Counted from the stretch's first letter, positions 37,141 to 51,296 are shown. The stretch: DNA of 64,000 bases from Takakia lepidozioides (GCA_030704615.1 CM060733.1:1490001-1554000), one strand, 5' to 3'. Notes: a model not told the origin generated them from the sequence alone. Program-made: numbers and translations.

Positions 37141-38529
37141 TCATTTCACATTTACTATCATTAACGTTGTAAAATTATTATTTTCATATACTCTTAAGGT
37201 TATTATTATTATTTATCATATATTGTTTTATAATATCATTTATAATTTACAATTCTAATTCATGAAGATCTATATTTAATTATTTAATTATTAATAATAT
37301 ATATTTTCACCACATTTGCTTTATGCAATCTTATTTATAGTTTATCAAATCTACCTATAATAATAATAATAACTATAAAATAATAATGATTTATTACTAA
37401 CAAATACATATATTATTCACAAATTACTTTTTTTGAACATGGATATATATTTTGTCTTATTGGAGTATGCATATGCATCCAAAGAGTTGCAACAACAAAG
37501 CATAATTTATTTCTTATAAAATTATCAAACCTCCAATGGAGCTGAGAAGACTCCTCATACTTGTCTCCCCGAAATTTGACAGGGAGATTAATTGGCGCGG
37601 CCATGTCAACAGTAAACAAATCACTAGGCTCAGCTTCGATCGTTGAGGGCGCTGGCCCATTGTTCACCGCTTGGGCTTCTCGCTCGCTTACTTCGCAAGC
37701 TCGCCCACCTTCACTATGATGCTCTATTTTCTTAGTTTTGGAGTCCTTTCACTTGTCGCGATGAGTTTGGCTTGTGAGGGCCCCCCCCTGGCTCCTTCAT
37801 CGTTTTTTCAGCTCTGACTGTTATTTTTGACTCTCTTGGGTTTGCCCTTGCCGTTTTTTTTATATTTATTTATTTAATAATGAACAGGGGGATTGTAGCC
37901 CTGGAAACTTTATTTAAAAGGTAAGGAAAAAATAACCTTACAATTGCCATGAAGGCTCAGTAAAGAGGTGTGAGGTTTGCTTGGGGGTTTTATTTTTTCC
38001 CCCATTGCTAATAAAGTTTTCCTCTCAGTTTGAAGAAAAAGAAAAAGAGAAATAAAGGCAGTTTTGTTATGGACTGAGCAAGTGAGAGCAGGTAGGCACA
38101 CATGGCTGCCATGAGGGCGGCCAACAAGCTGCCCAGCATGACCGTAACGCTGACATTGCTGTGACGGCCAGGGCCTGGGCTTGGACTGGTTCCCGTTTCC
38201 TTTGAATGCCAGTGTATCTTGCCTGTAAGTGTGAACCGCGTGGATCGATCGAGCGCTTGGTATTCAGTCAAACAATCGCTTTGGTCAGTCTTGTGTCAGC
38301 CGCTTGCAAAAGTCTTACGTTTCTCGCATGCCATATTTTGGTGTTGGTGGTCACGTCGTCACACGCAGATCGTTCGTTGTCACAGGCTTTTTGTGAGCTT
38401 CTCCGAGTACACTTGGCTCTGGCTGCTGTACTTCTTCTTCCTCCCTGTGAAAAAACCATCCGGTGTCTGCGTCCTCTAAGGCCGCCGCTGTCGTTTCCAG
38501 GCATTTCATCTCACTGTGGTTAATAAGCC

Positions 38530-41500
38530 ATGGAGGCTCTGTTGCTTACAGGCCCCGCACCCGTAGCGCCGCCATCTTCCCCCTCGCTATCCTCATCTCC
38601 CTCTTCTAAATCGTCTCCCTCGATGGCTTTGTCTAGTCCCTTTTTTGGTTCTCCCATGCAGTCAGCGATCCTTAGGAAAACTGCGTGCAGGGGCGTCAGC
38701 CGGCCCATTCAAATCGTTGCCACTGACAGCGCGAAGCGGGTGGTGCCATATGCCAACTATGCAGTTCCTCTGGAACCATCCAAGGAGTTGTCATTTATCA
38801 CCCGTTCCCTGGCTGAAATCCTCCGGGACATGAACAAACGAGTTCCCGACAAGATTTTGAAAGTCAAGAATGACGAGGGTGTGAATCTGAAGTATATTCC
38901 ATGGTATGAACCTTACATCTTTTAATCTCTCTAGTGTTTTACAAGTATATGCATGTTACTGCTGCATTGCTCATCGGCACAAGCTCGTCTCAAGCTTGTG
39001 TCCTAGTCCTCAACGTAAATCTCCCTCGCAGGAGCAGTCAAGTCGCGAGTAATATGAATTATTTCATCATAGATTGCGAGAGATCACATTTTCTTCGACA
39101 GATCTTTATGAAGGTAGTATCAACTCCATTAAAATCAGGATTATTGTTTTTGATGTCACTGACATTCTAAGCCCTAAGTGCTAGTTCAGGTATCCATATG
39201 TTGAGTTCGGAAGTCAGTCTCAGTACACTTTGTCCCTCGGAAATTACAACGTCATTAATATATTCAAGTGTTTGCCTGCCGATAACTACAATCTCTTTGA
39301 TGCATATACTCACTGGACGCCTGGCCACTCCTACCATGTCACTGGATCACTCATTTGATCTGTGGCCTCTCCTCGCACTTGTTTTGAAGTTCGTCTGCAT
39401 GTATAATTGTGATTGAAAGTGAGCCATCAATAGCTGTTGACATTAATCGGCAATTTCAGATTGCTGGCTACAAGACCTTGCAACTGACTGGCAGACACAT
39501 GTCTGACATCAGTTGAAAGTTGTCACTTATGTGTGATCCCAGTATCTTTTCACTTTCCAACTTCAGAGGTCTACAAATTTTATGATGTCAATTGAGCTCT
39601 GTCAGTCACAGATACGTTTCCATTAGCCTAACTAACACCTTCAAATTGGCTTCAACTGGGGTGACATTGTTCAGGATCTTAAGCAATGTAGCTTCGCAGG
39701 TAACTCTGCTCCTTCTGCTAAAAGTTATCCCAGTCCTCCCTTCTTTGGAGAGGAGGCAGGCTCAATACAGAAGAAGCTTGCTTCTAGTCTCATTTCATAC
39801 TCTGGAAATGGATGGTAAAGAGACCTTGTACTTTACCATCAAGGTAAAGTACATCTAGTCATCTTGTTATTACAGTCAGTTGGTTCAGCAACTGCAAATC
39901 CGCCGAACACTGATATGGAGTTGAGGTTTCGTGGGGGTTGCATTGATAGGATTGAGAGAACAGTGAGCAATTTGTCAGGCAGATTAGCTGCAAAACAAGT
40001 TGCTAGTTGAACATTCTTCTGTGGATGACTAGTATGGAGAAGAGCAATGGACCAAAATGCATGATAATGTCAAGTAAAATTTCAAATTGTTCTTGAGGTC
40101 AGATGCAGTCACAGTAGAAGAGATGGTGCTGCAACTACATGAAGCATTGCTCAAAGAGTTTCATACCGGGCCCAAATCAGACACAACATGCTGAAGAGAA
40201 GGCCTCACTCTCCCTGAGAATGTAGGTCAGCAAAAGGTTGGGAACAAGTTAGAATCTGCAGCCTGGGCCTTTGCAACCAGGTGGAACTTGAGATATGCCC
40301 TGATTGTCCTTAATAATTAGCTTCAAGTCTTCGCATCAGATCTTGCAGGGAATGATGGGATTTTTGCATCCTATGCAAGCTCGTATAGAGAGAAAGAGGG
40401 AGATGGCACAATTCAACTTCTGCACACAAACAGATCTAGTCTGTTTTTAAGTCTCTTTATTATTTTCTGTGACTACAAAAAGAATATACTTCTATGAGAA
40501 TTAAGGTTTTCCCTTTCAGGAGACAGCATGTAGTATCTTGGAAGAGTTAGAGTTTTATGTGCTGGTGGTCAAGCCAGTTCATAGGCTGTGTCTATGCATG
40601 TGTGTTATCGTTTGTTGTTGACTATGGGAGTGCGACATGCATTTCTTTTTCCTAGTATCATTTGTAGTCGTATTTTTCCTTTAGGTTGTTGCATGGGTTG
40701 TGTAGAGGGCCTGCATTTACAAGGATCGGATGCTCTTTTTTACTAAGTAGATGGCTGTTGAAACTGGAACTGGTATCTTTGTGCAGGTACCATGCAAACC
40801 GGATGCTCAGTTTTTACGCTCCAGGTCTGTTTTTTCACTATGGCCCTCATTTGCATGATAATCGTGCTACAGTGGTTGTATTTCTGCATTACTAATTGTT
40901 TGATGCAGTCTGTTGATTTTGTATTAGCCATCCACCACTCCTTGCCAACTGTTCGTACCATGTCGCTTGCTGTTACTGTTTGGGGAGTGAAAATACCGTG
41001 TGTGGATGCTATCTGTACTTGATGTCTGCTTGCTTTGTTTCTTTGTTTAATAACTTGGCTTGTCTTTGGTTTGATGACTAATATTCATTATGAGTGAAGG
41101 GTGGAGTGGCGAGGTACGCAGCATGAATTTCTCGCCAGATGGCTCATCAGTGACGGTGGTCTACCGCGTCACGATACGTGGCTCTGATGGCGAGGTACCT
41201 TTAATCTTTTGCCCCCCCCACCCTCTCTCTCTCTATCTCTCTCTCTCTCTCTTGTTTCTCCTCTCTCATGGTTCTGTCCAAACTGGGCGCAGGGTCTATG
41301 GCCACAAGGCTACGGTAAACAAAGTATGAGTACATCTCTCTTTCTTTCTCCGGAATTTTTCTATGTGCCACTTTCGAATTGACTGTTTTACAGATCTCTT
41401 AGTTTTAAGAATATACCTTTTGGTCTCAGTCCAGACAAGAAAGTGGTCAGATGTACCAACTGGGATGTGCATATACAAAAAGTGGTTCCAACAGCTGAAC

Positions 41501-43372
41501 GCAAAGTTTGGGGTCTCACTCAGTTTTTCCACTTTAGAGTGATTAATACTGAAGCTAAGAGGACCATGCTTTGCAACACTATTAGGCCTACCTTGGACGC
41601 ATCTGCCATGTGGAAGGGCAACTCCAACCATGCTACAGTATGTGGGGTTCACACCCACCGGGTTTTAGCTTATCCCCACAGCTCACCTGCAGATATAAAC
41701 TTATTTTCCCACAACTGCCATTAAGGTGCCCACACACACACACACATACACATGCACATAATGTACTCATGAGACGGTGTTTGCTGTAGCCTTGTGGCCA
41801 TAGACCCCATGCCCAGTTTGGGCAGAGACAAGAGGGAACATACACTACCTTTGTGAGGGGCTTATTTCAGTAGTGGGACTTAACGTTGGTAGAAACAATT
41901 GGTTCAGGCCTTCCAGATTTCCTCTAGAATTCCCCTCACACAGGCATCAATCTGCTGCGTGTGAGCTGCCAAGCAATTAGAGCCCAACAGGGCCAGGGAT
42001 TTAGGTTCAGCCTCGAGACTTTGTGAGTTGGTGAACAGAGGTGCAGTCTATGTTATTGATGGTCCTGAAGAGGGTCGCTCTCTGAGGAGAATGCCACTCT
42101 ATCAGAAAATGGATATTGTCTTCAAGGTGGTACGCCAAACTTGCCCCAAACAGCCACATTAGCTGTTCTAGACCACGCTGACATGCTCTCTCTCTCTTTT
42201 CCCTTCTCTTTGCTACAGTACACAACGTATTACCAGTACATTTTTTTGTTCTCCCTCTCTGGGCGAGGTTTGGTGTTTTTGAAGTGGTTTATTGTTCTAC
42301 TTGTCCCATTTGGCCCTTGGGCACCCCTGGTGTTTCTTTTGTCTAGTTCGATGTGAGTTTCTTGTTGTTCTACTTTGGACATTGGGCCCTCTGCAACCTC
42401 TGTGAGTGTTACAAAGTCTCTTTCTCTCTTTATCTCTGCGGCTTTGGCCACAAGTCTACTACAACGAACATTGCAGAAGTTCATTTCTCACTCTCTGTCC
42501 CAAGGCTACTGCAAACAAAGTCTCACGAGTACTTTCTCTAAGTCAGTAGATTGTGGTTGACTGTATGAAGCCTATTGCACTTTTTGGTTGAGTTATCACA
42601 CCCTCCTGGGGTGGATATTGCGCCACTGGGTTGGGAGAGTTGACAGCTTGCAGGGAGTATGGCCCGAAGGGTGTGTCATAGCCAACATTCACAGAGAATG
42701 GACAATGAGTACAATATATGTTGCTTCATTCTGCCCTGAGTCCCACCCTCTACCCCGGTTTTCAGCTCCACCCAAATGGGGCCCAAGGGTATGGCATGCA
42801 CAGTCTATAAGTATAAGACTTTGGGGTCAATGCCAGACCCCTATATTCACTTCTCAAGTTCCCTTCAACTGGATTTGCTTTGTCAGCCAGTAGCTAGAAG
42901 AGTTAGAAGAGTTAGTGTCCTACCCCTCAAGGATGTCTCGCAGCCAAACATTTGCTGGGATGGATTAATGAGTAAGTCTGCCATCCTGGAAGATAAGCTC
43001 AATAGCTCAGTAAAATTTGGATTGATCTGAATATTTCCAATCACCAAGACTTTCCTTCTGGGTTACTCAATGATTGCAAGGCCCTCGTGTATTGTGTCTA
43101 TATCCTTAGTGATAATTATGGCTGTATTTGGGTAGCACCAATTCTCTAAAAAGCACAACAATGTTCGAAGGTGTGTCTTTACTTGTCGTAATCAAGCACT
43201 ATTCAAGACACTGTGGTTGTTGCAGCTATGGCGGGAATCTTCAGGGTCAGCGGCAATGAATGATATCCAATTTGGGGACCCAGTCCAAAAGGCTGAAGGG
43301 ATGGCCTTTCGTCGGGCCTGTGCCCGTTTTGGGCTTGGCCTGTATCTCTACCATGAAGATGAGGTTGTGTAA
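38530..43372 (+). CDS. RAD52-2: RAD52-like protein, organellar (RAD52-2/ODB2 type), complete
   Basis: Plant RAD52-like proteins bind single-stranded DNA and promote strand annealing in homologous recombination; Arabidopsis RAD52-2 acts mainly in chloroplasts. Exons: 38530-38903, 40787-40824, 41100-41194 and 43226-43372, in phase, giving 217 residues. Residues 1 to about 60 are Ser/Pro-rich, a probable transit peptide. Family stretches: LSFITRSLAEILRDMNKRVP, then WYHANRMLSFYAPG spanning the exon 1-2 and 2-3 joins, VTVVYRVTIRGSDGE, and AFRRACARFGFGLYLYHED at the C-terminus. No frame break was found. Intron 3 (2 kb) carries LINE pieces and a CT tract. The start ATG follows an upstream stretch without another in-frame candidate. 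Confidence 0.93.
38904..40786 (+). other. Intron 1 of RAD52-like gene
   Basis: A 1.9-kb intron from GTATGA to TTTGTGCAG. I see no mobile element or RNA gene in it. Confidence 0.7.
41223..42540. mobile_element. LINE fragments within intron 3 of RAD52-like gene
   Basis: A CT tract and plus-oriented 3' segment (41276-41330, same family as 25253-25310) precede an RT connection remnant at 41440-41640 (NWDVHIQKVVPTAERK; compare 26000-26120). Then come a module shared with the BCAT intron (41640-41715), a CA microsatellite (41730-41755), a minus-oriented 3' segment (41785-41885) and a minus-oriented LINE end at about 41930-41985. Further 3' segment pieces lie at 42420-42530. The mixed orientations imply several insertion events. 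Confidence 0.75.
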
Positions 43373-45064
43373 AAGGGTTTACTGCCCACTTCAGATTGAT
43401 TTCAAAACAGGTGATCCAGCAGGATATGTGAAGACTAATTTGTGTGAGTGCTTATACTTTAGCTTAGCAGGAGACTGTTAGAGTCTTTATCCTTGAGTTA
43501 GATGCTTTGTACATGCAGGCCAACTGCAGGGGACAAATTTGAGCTTTCTATCAAAATTAGGAGTGGGTTTTGGGAATCCTGTAACAGGGTTTCGCAGCGG
43601 CTTCAGGGTGGGTCAGTGACCCTCTTAGATCACATCCCTCAAGCTCTGATATTATGAGCTGAGGTATGGAGTCGAGCACACTTGGGTGCTTGAAGGTTAT
43701 GTAGCAGATTAATACTCAGAAAGCTAATTGGACAATGGCACAACCTACCACAATTGAATGTGGACATCGTGGTACATCTTGGGACATGGATGTATCATTT
43801 AGCCGCATTAGTTCAACATGTAAGCGCAACTTCCTAGAACACTTGTTGGCTTATGCTGGTTTATGCAGAGTAGTTTACTGTCAAATGCTCCTAACAGTGT
43901 TTATAGTTGAGGAGTCATGTTTCCTGAAAAGACGTTGGCTGTGCAAATCATTTGATAAACAACATGTAGAGCATTGTGTGTCCCTGACAGATAATTTTGA
44001 ACCTAAACAATTTTTGGCCAGCAACCCCACATGGCAGTTGAGGCCAGTGAGCAGGGGCCTACAACACTCAACATGGATTGAACACTCATAAGGAGACTTT
44101 AGTGGACGTGGTGTGCCATCAGTCCCCACTGTCTGCATAATCCTAATGCCTGTGGAGTACTGTTTTAATTATCAGCTATGTTGAAGAGACGAGATGGCAT
44201 GCTAGTACAGTTTTTGTTCAGCTTGAAGGGCCACAAATGTGTATCCATAGATCAGTTGCCTGCCTGATCAAGAATGTGACGAGGAAAGCACTAAGCAGGT
44301 AAAAAGACTAATTTCCTCCAAAAATCTATGGCCGAAATTGAAGCTCTTTGTGGACCTGCTGGCGAAGGGGTCCAAATCTTTGCTAGTGATTTGCAATCAT
44401 CTTCTCAGTTGCCAACAAACATGAGGCTTGCTTCCCAATTTCACTAATGTGCTGGTTGCTTCTTGACACAGACCCCCTCTAAAATAAAAAAAACCATATG
44501 AGCTGCAAGCCACAAGAATACTTCCACAATATTGTTGTGGACGATTGTCTAACAAAAATTGAAGAAGAGATAGCAAACATACAATTCTTTTAATAATATT
44601 GTAATAAAAAGAATATCAATACAACTGAGTTAGGACCTCTGACACTGTCCTGTTACTTAAAAATGGTAAAATAAAGAAATCAGAAAGTAGCAACCCATGG
44701 TAATCCTGGCCTCAAGAACGTGCCTAACTTAGTTTGCCGTGCATGTGTAACAACAACCACAGAATGTGCACCCAATGTTCTGTTTGTATAGTGTTGGAAA
44801 GGATACTTTTTGGATGTTGATAGTTGATACCTGTGTATAAGAGGGATTTGGTGAGAAATCACACCAACATATTTCAGATAATTGTGGCATATTGCCAAGA
44901 TTACCACACAATTTCTCTTCTCCATTGCTTCAGCTCTTAACTGAACAATGAATCAAATTAGCTCACCTTACTCGACTCAATAAATGTCCTTTCAATCTTT
45001 CAAACTGTGGGCTCAACACCAATTGTAATTATAGTGGTGAAAAAGCAGTATGTGCACTACCAAC
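43373..45064. other. Region between convergent RAD52-like and NPF genes
   Basis: It should include both 3' UTRs. Open frames at 43735-44091 (plus) and 44680-44925 (minus) show no recognisable domain. Confidence 0.4.
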
Positions 45065-48000
45065 TCAGGTTTCATCAACTTTTTGAGCTGGTGTAAGAAT
45101 CCTGTTCTCAACCCCAGTTGTATCAAGTGCATACACTCTCTTGTACTTGTACCAATGAGCACAAGCAAGGTAAAATAGAAAATTTATGGAGCTAAGAATG
45201 GCAAGAAACCAGTAAAAGTAGTCTAGCCGACTCCGATTAAGGTTATTGGTGAGCCAACCAGGGTGACCGCCATGGCGTGTTACCCTATTCACAGCAGTCA
45301 CAATCACACTACTCAAGAAATGCCCACAAGCTATGGTACTCAAATATATTGCAGTGCCCAGACTCCGCATTCTATCAGGGGATTCATTGTAGAAAAACTC
45401 CAGCTGCCCAATCTGTGTGAAAATTTCAGTGCTCCCTCGAAGAAAGTATTGGGGGATGAGCCAGAAGATGGAAATGGGAACCATGACGTGTGGCTTATCC
45501 AGCAGCCCGTGCTCACGTGCCACATTGACCCGCTTCACCTCCACAAAGCCAGCAACCACCATAGCCAAAATCGAGAATACAATGCCCACTCCAGTTCTCT
45601 GGAGCATAGTTATGCCTTGTGGGTGACCAGTAAATTTTCGTATGAAGGGCACCAACAACCGATCATACAGAGGGAGGATAAGGAGAACATTGAAAAGCTC
45701 AAAGACTGAGAGCGAAGCGGGAGGAAATGTGAAATGGGGTCCCATTCGGTGGTCCATGGTGGCTCCCTCCTCAACAGAGAAAGTTTCCATCTGTGCCAGT
45801 GCAGTCCAGACAATGATAGTGCTCGCCCAGATGGGTAGAAGCCTCAGAATCATCTTTACCTCTTCTACTTGAGTTACTGTGCACAGCAGCCAGGGGCTTA
45901 CCCCATCATCTTCAGTCTCAATGGGCATCGCTGCTCTGTCAAGGAATCTATCCAACAGCACTAGCCAAATGAGTTCTTTGCTTGTTTCGTTTTGTTCCTC
46001 CCCATCTCCTCCCTCCTCCCTCCCTTGCTCCCTCAATAAGTAAACACCTAGCCCCGAGACAACCTTCTTATACTGTAATACACACCGCTTTTCAACACCT
46101 GCAAGATTGTCAGCTTCCTTGAAAGAAGCCCTTTGGATTGTGTTGTGTCTGTGGACCTAACTTAACCTACAAACAAAAGTAACAGGTATCATGTGCAAAG
46201 ACTAAAGATGTACACACAGTTATGTTGAAATCTGATAGGAAGACATCAAACCACTCATGACCCAGTGGAGGCTTACCGAAACTGCTCAGTGTGACTGAGT
46301 TTTTCAATTGGTGCCAGGCCTGAAATAGGGCCTTCATAGAGCAAATTGTCATCACAGGCCTGGACCTTCCCCTTGCGAACTGCTGCCACGAGCACCTGGG
46401 CTATGCTAGTCAGTGGGCTCCCTCGAGGAACCTTGAATCGATAGATCCTGGAACCTCCAAGAAAGACAATGACAGCCACAACCATAGCTGCTGCTGGGAT
46501 ACCAAATCCCCAACCAAAACCCACATTGTCCTGAGAATTGAAGAAGATGTGGGTCAGCAACAAATGACATGAACCCTCTGCTATCTATGGACTTGCTTGC
46601 AAGTTTCTTCAGCTAGTAACAGATTCATGTAAATACTAAACAGCAATCATAGACGCCATCAAGTAACACATGAGATTAAAGGGTGATGTAGTCTTACCTG
46701 AATGTATACAAACACCGTAACTGAGAGAAGGGAGCCAATGGAGATGAAAAAGTAAAACCAATTGAAGAAGTGTGACATGTGCTTCTTCTCATTTGGGTCT
46801 CCTTCATCAAATTGGTCGGCGCCCAAGCTCGAAACATTAGGCTTTATGCCTCCATTTCCTAGAGCAATAAGGTAGAGTCCCAAGTAGAGGATAGCTATTT
46901 GGAGTCCATGAGCTGCCCGGCAAGGAAGATTGGGATCAGATGGGCAAGGAGGCGGTCTAAGTGATGGAAGTGACGCAGACAGAGTCAGAAACACCATGCC
47001 CTGTGTGATCCAAATCATCCACATTACTTGGCTACCAAACCCTAGTAAAGGTGGTCTCAATTTTACAAGCTGAGTGAGCTAGACAAACTGTAATGGTGAC
47101 CTTACAATATAAAAGTATATAAAGATTAGATATTCATGATTATTGATCTTTAATATTCATGAAGGAAAGAAATGAAATGAAATGAAACTTATAATGTCCC
47201 TGGGAAGCTCAAAAAACTTATGAGACAAAAGAATGAAAGAAACAAGAACAACAGTGGGACCCTAAACAAGCCCGAAACCCACTCTTTCATACTGAGGCCA
47301 ACAGCCGACCACAACTTCAGAACTAGAACAGGGTCTCTCCAAGAGAAAGCTTCATGTCACCTGCAGATGACAACGCGACGCGCACACAATCTACAACAGA
47401 GTCTCTCCAAGACCTGAACAAGCGGTTGCAACTCAAACACCTGCAAGTATTATTATCATTCTACCGGGGTCTTGGGTTAGGCACCACTTCCAACCTAGAT
47501 TGGTGCGGCCAGCTGCCGATGGATTCCAGACCCTCAATGACACTTACTGTTGAGTATTAATGTGCTTGGACTACAGGCATCTCATGGCAGTTTGAACCTG
47601 ACCTTACCGGCAGTTAGACACTTAAGAAAACAATACACAAAACTTGTTATGAAGGGTACATGTGAAGGGTACATGTTATGAAGGGTACTGTGATGCAGTT
47701 CAGAAATCCCTTGTGTATGCCAGAAGTCTTCTGCCAAGAACACTCAACAGTTCCTGCCTTCAATGGCTTCAACTTACATGCCAAACTAGTGAGCAGAGAT
47801 TAATAACTCACCACCAACTGAATGGCTGCAAATACTGCAATGGCCCAGAACCGACCTATGTAGGCATCCGCCGCAAATCCACCAATAAAAGGAGTCAGAT
47901 ATAATGCACCCACAAAATTGGACACCATATTGGCTGATTTTGGGTTGCTGATATGCATCTTAGTGGTAAAATATGTGACCAGGTTACGCTGCAGCCCCAA

Positions 48001-49476
48001 GGAGGCCATCCTCTCACATAATTCAGTTCCTGCACAAAACCGTACAGATCTTCAAGGATTGACTCAATTTTTCCGAAGGTGAAGATATTATTGCCTCCAA
48101 CAGCAGTCAAATTTGAACAGGGAATGGACAAGGGCCACTCTTAACCTTATAATCAAATACCACGTTAGTGACTATACTTCTCATACAGCTGATCAGTCTT
48201 GGTGGTCTGGGATTAACCTTGACAAAGCTTAAATTTTGAGCTGCCAATACATGTGTTTGGCTTGGGTCACACAGATCTCCTCCGCACATATTCACCCCTA
48301 CACATGCTTCAACAAAAGCTTAAGCTCTGTTAATCCCAGAGACTTGGGTTCTGACCAGTGCAGATGAGTATTAGAAGCTACAAAAACATCACAGATGATC
48401 TGTACAAGCGTACCAAAAATAAGGGGGGCTGCCCTCCAGCCACCTGTCTTCCGCTTGTCAGCAATGCGGCCATGCTTGTCCACTGATCCATCCCCAGTCA
48501 ACAAGTCTCCCTGGACATCCTCTTCACTCTCTTCCAATGTTGGGCCCTGTAATTACAACAGAGCTCAAACTTTCAATGATGCAGTTTCTGAGATATTTAG
48601 CACAGTTTCAGAGTGATGTCTTGTTCTTTGATCACAAGTCACTTGACAAAACACGTGCATGGCTCAGCCACCCACTAAATCCATGAGTGTATCATGTTAG
48701 TTTTCTTTTGAAGGGTACAAGCAATAGGGGAAAAGTGAGAACATTGAAAGGGCCAGCTAAGTGGCCCTTGGAGTGGAGAGCCTTGAGAAGAGATATACTC
48801 ACCCATTTGAATACCATTTCTATAATGACGTATTTACCACGATCAATGGTGATCATTTTTGAAACCTCTCTACATTTCTCAGGACCAACAGACTCAGCCC
48901 CAAGCTGAGGGGATCCTATTTGAGTCATATAGAGCCTGTTCCAATAAGCGCCAGTGTGATATTCAACCCATTGCAATCAAATGCTTGAGAGACAGGCTAA
49001 GGGAGTGCCAAAGTCATTAATACAGCAATCCTCAAGCAGAAACAAGCTGAAGCTTCACCTTTTAGATTTCCACCCTCATATTTCCAGCATGCAAGAAAGA
49101 GGGTTAATTATTTCTACTAGACATCGCGACAACTGGTACAGGCTCAATAAACTTTGGATAGTGCTGCCAACTAAAAGCTTTGGTGCAGTGAATTGGAACC
49201 AAGAAAGAAAGAGGACTCCTACTGGAGGAACTGTAAATTATAGTCTCTTCTCCCCAAGGACTACTGCCTTCCGTTGGAAAGTGGACACTTTGAACCCTAG
49301 ATCACCTAGATTATGCACAAGCGAGGCACAAACACCCAACAACTGGGCTACCTGTTCTAGTGCAAATTGGAACCAGATTCTATCACAGCACATCTAAATT
49401 CCTTTCATCATATAAGAGATCAAAGCTCCGACTTCGATAACATTCAAAGGAAGCTCGAGAGATGACATACCGTCAT
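45065..49476 (-). CDS. NPF (NRT1/PTR) family proton-coupled transporter, complete
   Basis: NPF proteins are 12-helix proton-coupled carriers for nitrate, peptides or plant hormones; the substrate cannot be read from sequence. Exons on the minus strand: 49476-49471 (MT only), 48546-48414, 48029-47812, 47000-46698, 46530-46277 and 45947-45065, all in phase, giving 598 residues (typical 570-620). Motifs: the proton-coupling ExxER at residues 49-53 (ELCER), the PTR signature region GGFAADAYIGRFWAI, LGNGGIKPNVSSLGADQFDE, FNWFYFFISIGSL, the loop-to-helix boundary CTVTQVEEVKMILRLLPIWAS, and QLEFFYNESPDRMRSLGTA. The two-codon first exon is supported because it restores frame to GPTLEESEEDVQ and uses a good GTATGT donor. 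The subfamily is not resolved. Confidence 0.93.
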
Positions 49477-51296
49477 GTCTGAGTAATTATCACGTTGAAG
49501 AGCTTCATATGCAAATACCTGCTTTCCTGCAAAAGCTACAATTCCGTCCTGTATACAGTAAATCCCAGAAGCTCTTACTAGGTAGACGCGTCTCCTTAAG
49601 CGCAACAACGAAAACCTTAGACGGCTCAACAGGGGTGACTGGGGGACAGTATCTTTTCTTTGCAGACCTTGCAAATCATTCAATTTTTAACATTATCGAA
49701 TCATCTTCTCCCTATTTTATGTAACTTCATGTGTTGAAGAGTCATACAAAAACCAACGGCAAGAATTAGTCCTAACTTCAGGAACTTTCGTGAAGCAGGT
49801 CCACTTGATATACTGAGCGAAGAGAAGCAGGACGGAACATAGAAGCCTCTAAATTCACTTTGTCAGAGAATGGATGCTAATTCACAAATCTCGTTGCCAG
49901 GAAAGAGGAGTATGGACTGAATATCTCGTCGAATGATTTTCCGCATAGCAAATTTTTTGATTACTCGCTCATTGGAAGCTCCGACTTCAGCTTTCCTAAT
50001 CCTCTGTGGTCAAGAGAAGCACTTACTAACATGCCGGTGGACAAAACCCTCCACAACCGAATTTACCAACACTCGCTACTCTGCTGAACTCAAACGATAA
50101 ATCTTTCAGTTTCTATTTATCCGCAACATCAAAACTATAGCTTGTGAACCACCGAACCGGCCACCAGTCTGTTGACAATAGAATCCCCGCGCTTTTAATG
50201 GTTCACACAAATCCACCGCATGTTAGGACATGCTTTTATTATCAGTTTTCTGCATGGAACTCTGTAAAACCCTTCGAGAAACATCATCGAGAGAAACACT
50301 CACCAGTTTGTTGAACCATTCTATGTTCAACTTGAAATGAATCATTCGGAGGGAGACGCTGTCAGAACGACAGATCCCGCATCCATCAATTTGCGTGGCA
50401 ACTACGCAGATACCATCGCACATGTTCAATTCTCTGCCTAGTCTACAGCCCACCATTAGATATATTACAAGCCTCTCATTTTTGAATAATTGGGAGTTTA
50501 TGTCGCGCGTGTGGGACAGGGCGCGCACGCCGGCATGGACGCGGGGTCGCCCTCCCCCGCCCAGCCCACCCCCACCTGCCAGCCGCGCACCGCAGTCGGC
50601 AGCCCCGCAGCTACCCGCGGACATGCCCGCCCCCCGACCGTGGCCAGCGCCCGCCCGCCCGCCATCGGGTCCCAGTGGGTCTGCCCGGGCTGGGGTATGT
50701 CGTCCTTCGCTTCCACTTTTCTAGGTCGTATTGCAGGTGCTTTCGAGTGCGCGAAGGGGTAACTGCAGTGTATATGGCAGCGGCCGTCGATGCCCAACCA
50801 GAAAGCTTTCTTATACGTCCACTGCGACAATGTCTTCAAACACCAAAAGATGGGTCATTTTCCTGCAAAGACCTTTACTGGAAGAACGAGAGTCGCTCTG
50901 GATACATGGGCTCTCAAGTGCGGGACCGCACGGCCTGTATTCCCTAGGAGAGAGTGCCCGACTTTGCACTTGGAGAGGAGAGTAGAGACGGGTGTTCGAC
51001 CCAATTTTACATAAATGTGCATGTTAACGCGAAGCCCGGACTGCGAAGAGCTCCAAGAGCTAACACATATCTAACCTTTGTCATGTCTGCACCATGATTC
51101 TTGCACTGCCTCTTTGTTCCTGTCTTGTGCTTGTGCTTGTCGGACATGTACATGCATCATATGTAGATAAGGTTTAGGCTATCTTACATGCTTGCAGAAC
51201 TCCATGGGTGTCGATGACATACTCCGGTGTCGATGACATACAACCCTGTCCAGGTATCAGTGTTGCTATGGACCAGAGGACAAGCGCACCAACAAT
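49477..51296. other. Upstream region of NPF gene with a GC-rich island
   Basis: It should include the NPF promoter and 5' UTR. A sharply GC-rich block at about 50508-50700, with CCCGC and GCCCG runs, contrasts with AT-richer flanks. Open frames over it in both strands are compositional and carry no recognised domain. Confidence 0.4.

Larger units (their letters stand above)
36072..38205. other. AT-rich gene-free region
   Basis: Apart from the duplication and SINE-like insertion listed separately, it is dominated by A/T runs and short TATTA-type repeats. A minus-strand frame at 37667-37413 has no recognisable domain. Confidence 0.5.

Noticed and set aside
45263-45709. Plus-strand 148-residue protein
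   Set aside because: It is antisense to the last NPF exon, which is clearly coding on the minus strand.
50395-50839. Pro/Ala-rich proteins on both strands over the GC-rich island
   Set aside because: All frames stay open because stop codons are rare in GC-rich DNA; no domain is visible.
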